A stretch of 44,237 bases of DNA from an uncultured Eubacteriales bacterium (GTDB lineage: Bacteria; Bacillota; Clostridia; Christensenellales; Aristaeellaceae): NCBI GenBank assembly GCA_902781945.1, contig CACZLE010000040.1, positions 1-44,237 of the forward strand, read 5' to 3'. Shown one piece after another: positions 25,484 to 32,008 of this stretch (positions are counted from its first letter, which is position 1; each line of letters begins with the position of its first letter). Under the pieces are notes generated by a model. It was not told the DNA's origin. It was given only the letters and a program-made list of their open reading frames with translations, and searched no databases. The translations under genes and the position numbers were made by a program.

Positions 25484-25537
25484 TTCGGTATATGGTTCTA
25501 ATCAGTTTTCAGTATGAAGAAAGCGCGTTTTTCCTTT

Positions 25538-26773
25538 TTATTTCTTTCCTTTTTTCCCTTTTTTCGGCAGGCGCAGGCTGGCGGTTTTCAGCGGCGGGTG
25601 AAACTCGGATTGATAGGCGTCCACCATGTCCTGGTGGCCGCCTTGACGCAGGAAGCGATAGCACAGGCTGCGCAGCACGTCGTAGATCACGGCAAACAGG
25701 GGCACGCCGATGATCATGCCCATGATGCCCCACAGGCCGCCAAAGAGCAGGATGGCGAAGGTGACCCAGAAGCCGGACAAACCGGTGGTATTGCCCACGA
25801 TCTTGGGACCGATGACGTTGCCGTCCAGCTGCTGCAGGATGATGATGAAGATGATGAACATCAGGCAATAGACGGGCTTTTCCAGCAGCAGCAGGAAGGC
25901 GCAGGGCACCGCGCCGATGAAGGGGCCGAAGAAGGGGATGATGTTGGTGACGCCCACGATGACGCTGATCAGGGGCGCGGAGGAGAAGCCCATGGCCACG
26001 CAGCCGATGAGGCACAGGATGCCGATGACCAGGCTGTCAAGCAGCTTGCCCATCAGGAAGCCGTTGAACATCCGGTCGGTGTAGCGCACCTCGCGTTCCA
26101 CGCGGCCCACCCATTTTTCGCTGCACACGGCGTGCAGCAGCAGGCGGGCCTGGGCGGCAAACTGCTTGCGGATGGCCAGGAAGTACACCGAGACCACCAG
26201 GCCGATGAGCAGGTTCTTGATGAAGTTGAGCATGCCGCTCAGGTAGCTGGCCGTGCCGGAAAGGATGGACTGGGCGATGTCCAGCAAGCCGTTGCTCCGC
26301 CAGTTCTCCACATATTCGCGGATGGTTTTGAACACGCTGTCCACCCGCGCCTGCCATTCGGGCTTATCCGCCAGCTGTTCCTCGATGAGCTTTTCCAGGG
26401 AGGCCAACTGGCCGGGCAGGGCGTTGGCCACGGTGATGACGCTGCGGGCCAATTGCGGCACCACGATGATGACCAACAGCGCCATGATCAGGATGGCGCA
26501 CAGCAGGGCGGCGAAGATGGAAAGGGTCTTGGCGGCTTTTTTGCTGGGCAGCACCCGGGCCAGCAGCGGCTCCAGCCGGTTGCACAGCGGGGCCAGCAGG
26601 TAGGCGATCACCGCTCCGTACAGGAAGGGCGATACGAAGGAGATCATCCGCCCGATGCCGGAAAAAATGTTGTCGAACCGATACAGGAAGAAAAAGACCA
26701 GCATATCGGCGGCGATGGCCGCAAAGAGCGTGATGCCCGCCTTGATATAGCGCATGTTGTTCTTGATATTCAT
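25538..26773 (-). CDS. AI-2E family transporter (PerM/YtvI-type membrane protein)
   Basis: A 411-residue inner-membrane protein with about eight hydrophobic helices and a central hydrophilic helical segment (residues about 125-190), as in the AI-2 exporter-like superfamily. Family phrases are GLVVSVYFLAIRKQF, FNGFLMGKLLDSLVIG, GVTNIIPFFGPFIGAVP and QQLDGNVIGPKIVGNTTGLS. Some members are autoinducer-2 exporters, others are Na+/H+ antiporter-like or sporulation-linked (YtvI); which applies here is unknown. The tail is a Lys/Gly-rich KKGKKGKK. It starts 4 bases inside mobB and ends the molybdenum-cofactor operon. Confidence 0.9.
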   Translation of the reverse strand: MNIKNNMRYIKAGITLFAAIAADMLVFFFLYRFDNIFSGIGRMISFVSPFLYGAVIAYLLAPLCNRLEPLLARVLPSKKAAKTLSIFAALLCAILIMALLVIIVVPQLARSVITVANALPGQLASLEKLIEEQLADKPEWQARVDSVFKTIREYVENWRSNGLLDIAQSILSGTASYLSGMLNFIKNLLIGLVVSVYFLAIRKQFAAQARLLLHAVCSEKWVGRVEREVRYTDRMFNGFLMGKLLDSLVIGILCLIGCVAMGFSSAPLISVIVGVTNIIPFFGPFIGAVPCAFLLLLEKPVYCLMFIIFIIILQQLDGNVIGPKIVGNTTGLSGFWVTFAILLFGGLWGIMGMIIGVPLFAVIYDVLRSLCYRFLRQGGHQDMVDAYQSEFHPPLKTASLRLPKKGKKGKK

Positions 26774-27456
26774 GCCTGTGCCTCCTGCGCCCAGCTGCGC
26801 AGCAGGGCTTCCTGCTCCGCCGTCAGCTTCAGGGCTTTTCCGTCGATCAAAACCTGTACGCCGTTTTTTCTGCCTGCGTGTCCCCGGCAGCCCTGGACGC
26901 AGAAATCCCGGGACAGGGCGGCATCCGGGCCGTTCAGGGCCTCGTCCAAAGCGCTCAGATCCTGGATATCGGGCGTCTTTTCCATCAGGAGCGCCACCAG
27001 CTGATCGATATCCCGTTCGGGATGCAGCACGGGCAGGCCGTCCAGGGTGTTTTGATCGTTGGCGATCAGGCCGGATACGGCCACCGTGCGGTCATTGATC
27101 CGCTCTCGGGCATCCTCCGGCCCATGAGCCGCCACCACGCGGGCCGCCGGCAGGTCGTAGTCCCCCTCGCACAGCACCCAGTCGCAGTCCCGGTAATGGG
27201 CCAGGATCTCCGAGGGGCGCAGGGGATAGGGGTATAGCACCGTGGTCTCGGTCTCCGCCTTGGCGGTCACCAGGGCGGCCCCGGCGGCGGTGTGGCGATA
27301 GGTGTTGCTGCCCGGCTTGTCCATATGAAAGGTGGGGCAAAAAACCGTCTTGACCGTGCCTGCCCGCAGGCCGCGGTCCCCCAGCGCCCGCAGCAGGCAT
27401 TCCACCACGGTGGTTTTGCCCGCGCCGCGGATGCCCACGACGGTGATGATCCTCAT
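26770..27456 (-). CDS. mobB: MobB-type molybdopterin-guanine dinucleotide biosynthesis GTPase
   Basis: A 228-residue P-loop protein with Walker A GIRGAGKTT (8-16) and the MobB pattern in which a lysine- and histidine-bearing strand follows (TVKTVFCPTFHMDKPGSNTYRHTAAGA). ADYD-like CEGDYD then GLIAND support the assignment. MobB assists MobA in attaching GMP to molybdenum cofactor. The protein is longer than typical MobB (about 170 residues): the extra C-terminal part contains DFCVQGCRGHAGRKNGVQVL, seen in some clostridial MobB proteins, followed by a short helical tail. It lies between fdhD-like and transporter genes, with a strong AAAGGAGG site. Confidence 0.85.
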   Translation of the reverse strand: MRIITVVGIRGAGKTTVVECLLRALGDRGLRAGTVKTVFCPTFHMDKPGSNTYRHTAAGAALVTAKAETETTVLYPYPLRPSEILAHYRDCDWVLCEGDYDLPAARVVAAHGPEDARERINDRTVAVSGLIANDQNTLDGLPVLHPERDIDQLVALLMEKTPDIQDLSALDEALNGPDAALSRDFCVQGCRGHAGRKNGVQVLIDGKALKLTAEQEALLRSWAQEAQA

Positions 27457-27484
27457 AGCGTTTCCTCCTTTGTTCAGGAAGGTT

Positions 27485-28084
27485 TTACTCGATTTGCAGC
27501 ACGCGGACCCGCCATCTTTGGGCGTATTGCGCGCACAGGCTGCCCACGTGCTTGGCGGCGCACAGGGTGGGGATACCCGCCGCCGCGGCCTTGGCCAGCA
27601 TCTCCAGGGAAAGCCGCCCGGAGGTGCACAGGATGGCCTGAGAGAGATCCATTTTTCGCTCCAGGGCCAGGCCCACGGCCTTGTCGATGGCGTTGTGCCG
27701 CCCGATATCCCGGGCGATCACTCGGCCCGCGCCGTCGGATATCAGCGCGCCGTGCAGGCCGCTTTTGCCGCCACCGGCCATCAGGGCTTTATGCAGGGCC
27801 AACAGCTGGGAACCTTCGGGCAGCGGCGTTTCCGACAAGGGCCGGATGGTTTCCAGCCGCTCCGAAAGATCGGGAAAATCGGAAAGCGCGGTGTCGGCCT
27901 CCGCCAGCCAAAGCCCCGCCTCCCGCCGCAGGGAAAGCACCTGGTCCGGGCTTTGGACCAGCCCCCCGGTGAGCAGCAGACCCGTCAGCAGCGCCCGCTC
28001 CTGGCCGGGAGAGCACAGGATAGCGCGCATGTCCCGCCCGTTCAGCCGCCAGCGCAGCAGACTTTCGGTCATGAGGCGGCTCAT
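27485..28084 (-). CDS. fdhD: FdhD-like formate dehydrogenase accessory protein without the usual CxxC
   Basis: A 199-residue member of the FdhD sulfurtransferase family, which passes sulfur to the molybdenum cofactor of formate dehydrogenase. The N-terminal ESLLRWRLNGRDMRAILCSPG, a central GGGKSGLHGALI and ARDIGRHNAIDKAVG, then LCTSGRLSLEMLAKAAAAGIPTL match the family in order. It is shorter than typical FdhD (about 260 residues), and the CxxC loop that carries the persulfide in E. coli is absent; four single cysteines remain (C24 and three near the C terminus). It may be a cofactor-binding chaperone, or use another cysteine. It overlaps the upstream NTPase gene by 4 bases. Confidence 0.85.
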   Translation of the reverse strand: MSRLMTESLLRWRLNGRDMRAILCSPGQERALLTGLLLTGGLVQSPDQVLSLRREAGLWLAEADTALSDFPDLSERLETIRPLSETPLPEGSQLLALHKALMAGGGKSGLHGALISDGAGRVIARDIGRHNAIDKAVGLALERKMDLSQAILCTSGRLSLEMLAKAAAAGIPTLCAAKHVGSLCAQYAQRWRVRVLQIE

Positions 28085-28596
28085 GGGGCTTCTCCCAGGA
28101 TCAGCTTTGCCACCCGGTCCGCCATGCCGCCCCGGTTTTCCTCCGTCACGGTGATCACACGGACCTTGGGGTGGTTTTTGATGAAATCATGCCAGGCCTG
28201 ATCCTTGCGCAGGACCCCCAGCACGGGGATATCCCCGTCCAGGCAGGCCCGGATGGCGTCCTGAAACGCCATGGCGTTTTTTTCCAGGTGGCCCACCTCG
28301 TCCATCAGGATGATGCCCTCGGGGTGCTTTTGCGCTTCGCGCAGCAGATGCGCGCCCCAGGCGTCGAAGCGCTCCGTCAGCGGGCGCATTTTGCCATCCC
28401 GCAGCTCCGCCACCATCATAGTTTCGTCAAAGTTTTCCGGATCGTTAGCGGGCACCATATACAGGGAGGAGCTGCCCCGCTCCCGGGTCAAAAAACGGGT
28501 GCGAAAGCCGTAAACGGGCAGCCGCAATTGGGCCAGGGCTCCGTTCAGGGCCCGGCTTTTGCCGATCTGCCTGTCTCCCGTCAAAAAAACATGCAT
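28081..28596 (-). CDS. THEP1-like P-loop NTPase of the molybdenum-cofactor operon
   Basis: A 171-residue NTPase with Walker A GDRQIGKSR (7-15) and Walker B IILMDEVGHLE (about 95-105), resembling THEP1-type nucleoside-triphosphatases. Its cellular substrate is unknown. It is the first gene of the operon with fdhD-like and mobB genes, with ATGA overlap to fdhD, so a role in molybdenum cofactor or nucleotide handling is inferred from context only. GGAGG precedes the ATG. Two phrases, ENFDETMMVAELRDGK and AWGAHLLREAQKHPEG, are probably lid or helical segments. Confidence 0.8.
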   Translation of the reverse strand: MHVFLTGDRQIGKSRALNGALAQLRLPVYGFRTRFLTRERGSSSLYMVPANDPENFDETMMVAELRDGKMRPLTERFDAWGAHLLREAQKHPEGIILMDEVGHLEKNAMAFQDAIRACLDGDIPVLGVLRKDQAWHDFIKNHPKVRVITVTEENRGGMADRVAKLILGEAP

Positions 28597-28621
28597 GGTT
28601 TGTTCCTCCGCCTCCTTACCT

Positions 28622-28650
28622 ATTATATGCTTTTTGACCGCCGTTGTAAA
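28622..28650 (-). promoter_or_regulatory. Promoter of the molybdenum-cofactor operon
   Basis: Minus strand TTTACA (28650-28645), 17-base spacer, perfect TATAAT (28627-28622). It diverges from the tat promoter 15 bases away, so the two operons share one short control region. Confidence 0.75.
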
Positions 28651-28664
28651 GCCATGATCCCCCC

Positions 28665-28693
28665 TTGAAAAACGCGCCGCAATGCTTTATAAT
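28665..28693 (+). promoter_or_regulatory. Promoter of the tat operon
   Basis: TTGAAA (28665-28670), 17-base spacer, perfect TATAAT (28688-28693). The first gene starts only about 25 bases further on. Confidence 0.8.
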
Positions 28694-28718
28694 GTTGGTG
28701 GTAAGGAGGCCTTTTGTT

Positions 28719-29024
28719 TTGTTTAACATCGGATTTGCGGAGCTGCTGCTGGTGCTGGTCATCGCCTATGTGATCGTGGGTCCCAGGGATCTGCCCAAGG
28801 TGGCCCGGTGGCTGGCGCGCATGGTCAAGCGCATGCGGCAGCTGATCAAGGAGGTCAAGGAGGAAATCGGCTGGAACGAGCTGATGGACGAGACGCAGGA
28901 CGTGCGCCGCGACATCGACCAGACCCTGAAGGAAGCCGACGTGACGCAGGACCTGCGGGATGCCCGGAAGGAACTGAACAAGAACCTGGGCGAAGCAAAA
29001 AAAGAGACCTTCAAAAAGGACTGA
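28719..29024 (+). CDS. tatB: TatB-like twin-arginine translocase subunit
   Basis: A 101-residue protein with one N-terminal transmembrane helix, a GPRDLP hinge and a long amphipathic, charged helix. The start MFNIGFAELLLVLVIAYVIVGP resembles E. coli TatB (MFDIGFSELLLVF) more than TatA, including the acidic residue in the membrane helix region. The frame is open upstream, but TTG at 28719 is chosen because AAGGAGG lies nine bases before it and the ATG at 28665 is in the promoter. With the following tatA and tatC it forms a complete three-component system. TatB in Firmicutes is uncommon; a divergent TatA is the alternative. Confidence 0.85.
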   Translation: MFNIGFAELLLVLVIAYVIVGPRDLPKVARWLARMVKRMRQLIKEVKEEIGWNELMDETQDVRRDIDQTLKEADVTQDLRDARKELNKNLGEAKKETFKKD

Positions 29025-29057
29025 AAACAATAAGGATCGATATGGGAGGCAATATCC

Positions 29058-29237
29058 ATGAGACTGGGAACCACTGAAATCGTTTTGATCATCGTGCTGG
29101 CGCTGGTGCTGTTCGGCGGCGGCAAGCTGGCGGGCGTGGGCAAGGCCCTGGGCAAGAGCATCAAGGACTTTAAGAATGAGGTCAAAGAGGACGACGCCGA
29201 CAAGGACAAGAAACCCGAGGGCGAGCAGAAGGCCTGA
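29058..29237 (+). CDS. tatA: TatA twin-arginine translocase pore subunit
   Basis: A 59-residue protein: MRLGTTEIVLIIVLALVLFG is the single membrane helix, GGGKLAGVGKALGKSIKDF the glycine hinge and start of the amphipathic helix, and a Lys/Asp/Glu-rich tail ends it. This is the standard TatA design. GGGAGG precedes the ATG. It is 33 bases after tatB and only two bases before tatC. TatA oligomers are thought to form the protein-conducting path for folded substrates. Confidence 0.92.
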   Translation: MRLGTTEIVLIIVLALVLFGGGKLAGVGKALGKSIKDFKNEVKEDDADKDKKPEGEQKA

Positions 29238-29239
29238 GT

Positions 29240-29992
29240 ATGTCCGAAAATACCAACCCGGCGGAGCTCTCTCCCCAGGAGAAGCGCTCCAGCCTGCTCT
29301 CTCACCTGCTGGCCCTGCGCAAAGTCGTGGTGATTTCCGCCATCGCTCTGGTGGCGGCCTTTTTGCTGGTGTTCTATTTTGCCATCGAGCATTTGATGGC
29401 CTGGATCATAGGTCCCATCCAGGCCCGGGGCATCGAGATCATCTACACCGCCATGTCCGAGGCCCTGGTGACCAAATTCAAGGTGGCGCTCATCGCTGCT
29501 GCCGTTGTGGCCAGCCCGGTGATCGTGTGGCAGGCCTGGGGCTTTATCAAGCCCGCCCTGTATCCCAAGGAAAAGAAGGCTTTCCGGCTGCTGTTCTTCA
29601 TCGCCCTGCTGCTGTTCCTGATGGGCGTGACGTTCTGCTATTTTGCGGTGTACACCCTGGCGGTGGACTTCTTCCTGATCCAGGGGGACGGGCTGGCGAC
29701 GCCCATGCTGAGCATCGATAAGTACGTCAGCTTCCTCTTTGGGTTCATCGTGCCCTTCGGCATCGCCTTCCAGCTGCCGGTGTTCCTGTATCTGACCACC
29801 CGCATGGGCTGGACCAACGCGCAGATGCTGACCGGCAAGCGAAAGTACGTGATCCTGGGCATCTTTGTGCTGGCGGCCATCCTGACCCCGCCGGACATCG
29901 TAAGCCAGGTGGCCCTGGGCGTGCCGCTGTGCCTGCTCTATGAGATCGGCATATTGGTGGCAAAGCTCACCAAGCCCAGGGAAAGGGAATAG
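29240..29992 (+). CDS. tatC: TatC twin-arginine signal receptor
   Basis: A 250-residue membrane protein with six hydrophobic helices, matching TatC. Landmarks are SHLLALRKVVVISAIALV at the N terminus, a central VWQAWGFIKPALYPKEKK loop with the acidic/aromatic cytoplasmic features of the family, FGIAFQLPVFLYL and ILTPPDIVSQVALGVPLCLLYEIGI. TatC binds twin-arginine signal peptides. It is the last gene of the operon; an inverted-repeat element follows. Divergence from molybdenum-cofactor genes suggests export of a molybdoenzyme encoded elsewhere. Confidence 0.95.
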   Translation: MSENTNPAELSPQEKRSSLLSHLLALRKVVVISAIALVAAFLLVFYFAIEHLMAWIIGPIQARGIEIIYTAMSEALVTKFKVALIAAAVVASPVIVWQAWGFIKPALYPKEKKAFRLLFFIALLLFLMGVTFCYFAVYTLAVDFFLIQGDGLATPMLSIDKYVSFLFGFIVPFGIAFQLPVFLYLTTRMGWTNAQMLTGKRKYVILGIFVLAAILTPPDIVSQVALGVPLCLLYEIGILVAKLTKPRERE

Positions 29993-30008
29993 AATAATAC
30001 TTACGAAT

Positions 30009-30109
30009 AGATCCTTCGACTGCGCTGCGCTCCGCTCAGGATGACATCGGAAGATGAACTCTTCTTTGGCTGTCATCCTGAGCGGAGCGTAAGCGCAGTC
30101 GAAGGATCT
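30009..30109. repeat. Palindromic repeat of the ATCCTTCGAC...CAGGATGACA family
   Basis: Arms of about 38 bp (30009-30046 and 30071-30109), nearly perfect inverted repeats, around a 24-base centre. The ends read AGATCCTTCGAC and GTCGAAGGATCT. It sits between the convergent 3' ends of tatC and the NUDIX gene, so it could act as a bidirectional terminator. A related element is at 33723-33904. Similar sequences are widespread intergenic palindromes in bacteria. Confidence 0.8.
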
Positions 30110-30111
30110 TA

Positions 30112-30549
30112 TTATTTAGCACGCAGTCTGCAATTTAGTTCATACAGTGCCGTCCGGTTGGAATCCCAGGTCAGCCTGCGCATAGCTTCCGCATAGGGAA
30201 GCCATTCGCAGGCAGTATGCTCGTGGGACAGGCGGATATCCGCATCGCATAAAAAGGCAAAGGCATATTCCGGAAGGACGAAGGTATCCCGGGGCCACAG
30301 CTGCCTGTGCTTTTCCGCAATGACGTTTGCGGGCACATAGGCCATGGAGGTAAGCGGCAGGACGGATTCCGCCGTGACGCCGGTTTCCTCTTTGATTTCC
30401 CGCTTGGCCGCCTCCAGGGGCGTTTCGGCATCCTCGCCGCCGCCCGCCACAAACTGGTATTGGTCCAGATCGGCGCGGTGAAACACACAAAACCTGCATT
30501 CGGCTCCCTTACGGTAGGGGATGGCCAAAATCTGAAAAGGCGCTCGCAT
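30112..30549 (-). CDS. NUDIX hydrolase (NudB-like)
   Basis: A 145-residue Nudix protein with a complete Nudix box in which Gly36, Glu42 and the REIKEETGV segment (50-58) fit the G-x5-E-x7-REUxEExGU pattern. The overall length and the WPRDTFVLPEYAFAF segment resemble dihydroneopterin triphosphate pyrophosphatase, but many substrates are possible. It starts 4 bases after the NAGPA-domain gene and is the last gene of that operon. Confidence 0.88.
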   Translation of the reverse strand: MRAPFQILAIPYRKGAECRFCVFHRADLDQYQFVAGGGEDAETPLEAAKREIKEETGVTAESVLPLTSMAYVPANVIAEKHRQLWPRDTFVLPEYAFAFLCDADIRLSHEHTACEWLPYAEAMRRLTWDSNRTALYELNCRLRAK

Positions 30550-30553
30550 GGTC

Positions 30554-32008
30554 TTATTCCCGGGTGCCGAAGCCGATCAGCCCCGTCACCTCGCGCATGG
30601 CGTCGCGGTTGACGTTTTCCTTTTTGTTGACGGCCTGGCCCATGAAATAGAGCAGAGTGGTGCGGCCACCGTCCAGGTTGAAGGCGTCGGTAACGCCCTT
30701 TTCCAGCATGATATCCACCATCCATTGCATTTTGACGCCGGTGCGGCTGTCGTGGTTGCCGTTGGCGGTGATGATCAGGTAGTGGCCGGGCCCGTAATAG
30801 CCGATGGCCTGGCGGGCGGCCTCTTCCTCATATTCCGCAGCCAGGGTCTTGGAGGAGGGGGAATAGAGCCGCGGGTTCACCTGGCCGTCCTTGAGCAGGA
30901 TGGGGCCGAAACAGTAAGTGTGCAGCACGCCCATATCCAGGTAATCCTGGGCGTCGTGCTCCTCGGGATAATAGAGCTCGATATGGCCGTCGGGATAATA
31001 GGCCAGCACGTCCAGGGGCGGAAAATCGTAATAGCTGCTGTCCGGCATGGCGTCGGCGCGGGTGATGCCATTGCGGATCACCACGCCTTGCTGGTATTTG
31101 AGGTTCTTGTCATGGATGCGGCGGTACCAGCGATAGCCGAAGTTATCGTCCGTCACAGCCAGGATGGCCTTGTATTGGTCGGCGATGGTCATGCCGTCCT
31201 CAAAGTTATGGCCGTCTTCCCGGGCGCCGGTGCTCATCAGGGCGTTCCAGGTTTCGCCCTCCTTCATGCGGATATCCGTCTCGTACCAGCTCAGGTCGGC
31301 GTTGCGGGGGTTGTCATAGCGGGTGATCTGGATGTGCAGCTTCTGATCCACATACACCCAATGGCCGGTGGTGTAATCGCCGTACACGAAGGGCTCCGCG
31401 CCCTCCGGAAGGTAGCTGTTTTCGTCCAGCTCCGGCATGTCGATGGAGAATTCCGCCGCCACGCCGCCCACGGACACCGCCCGGGGGCCAAAGACGGCCA
31501 ATTGCAGCTCCGGGCTCACCACGCCGTCGGCGGTCAGGCCGTTGTCGGCTTGATACTGCCGCACCCGCTGGGTCATGGTGGCGTTGAACTGGTTGTTGAA
31601 ATCGTTGGATTTGTAATAGCCCTGCTTGAGCAGATATTGCTTGAAGGCCAGCACGTCGTCGCCGTAAGCGCCCTCGGACAGGGGCCGGTATTGGCCGTCG
31701 CCGCCCGCGCCTTCGGGGGGCAATTCGCCGCTGTCGCCGTAGAGGGCCGACAGGGTATAGGGATCGGCCTCGCCGGTCATCAGCAGCCCCCGGTCATACT
31801 GGAACTGCCGTACCACGCCCGCCACGGAATCGTTGTAATTGCCGTTCAGCTTCACATTGCCGTAATAGCCCAGGTCGCGCAGACGCTCCTTCATGGCCTG
31901 CACGTCGTCGCCCACGCTGCCCACCTCCAGGGTGCGATACAGCGTGTCCGCCTGGGCGCAGGAGAAGAGCATCGCCAGCAATACCGCGAAAACCAACAGT
32001 TTTTTCAT
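30554..32008 (-). CDS. Exported protein: two peptidoglycan-binding domains and phosphodiester glycosidase (NAGPA) domain
   Basis: A 484-residue exported protein. Signal peptide MKKLLVFAVLLAMLFSCAQA. Two PG_binding_1 domains follow: residues about 25-90 (LEVGSVGDDVQAMKERLRDLG) and about 110-170 (GDDVLAFKQYLLKQGYY). The C-terminal third (about 300-480) is a NAGPA/DUF2233-type phosphodiester glycosidase with a YLIITANGNHDSRTG strand and the family hallmark FNLDGGRTTLLYFMG. Such enzymes cleave sugar-1-phosphate phosphodiesters in cell-wall or exopolysaccharide polymers. It begins directly at the CotH stop codon, with no intergenic base, so its translation is likely coupled to CotH. Confidence 0.9.
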   Translation of the reverse strand: MKKLLVFAVLLAMLFSCAQADTLYRTLEVGSVGDDVQAMKERLRDLGYYGNVKLNGNYNDSVAGVVRQFQYDRGLLMTGEADPYTLSALYGDSGELPPEGAGGDGQYRPLSEGAYGDDVLAFKQYLLKQGYYKSNDFNNQFNATMTQRVRQYQADNGLTADGVVSPELQLAVFGPRAVSVGGVAAEFSIDMPELDENSYLPEGAEPFVYGDYTTGHWVYVDQKLHIQITRYDNPRNADLSWYETDIRMKEGETWNALMSTGAREDGHNFEDGMTIADQYKAILAVTDDNFGYRWYRRIHDKNLKYQQGVVIRNGITRADAMPDSSYYDFPPLDVLAYYPDGHIELYYPEEHDAQDYLDMGVLHTYCFGPILLKDGQVNPRLYSPSSKTLAAEYEEEAARQAIGYYGPGHYLIITANGNHDSRTGVKMQWMVDIMLEKGVTDAFNLDGGRTTLLYFMGQAVNKKENVNRDAMREVTGLIGFGTRE

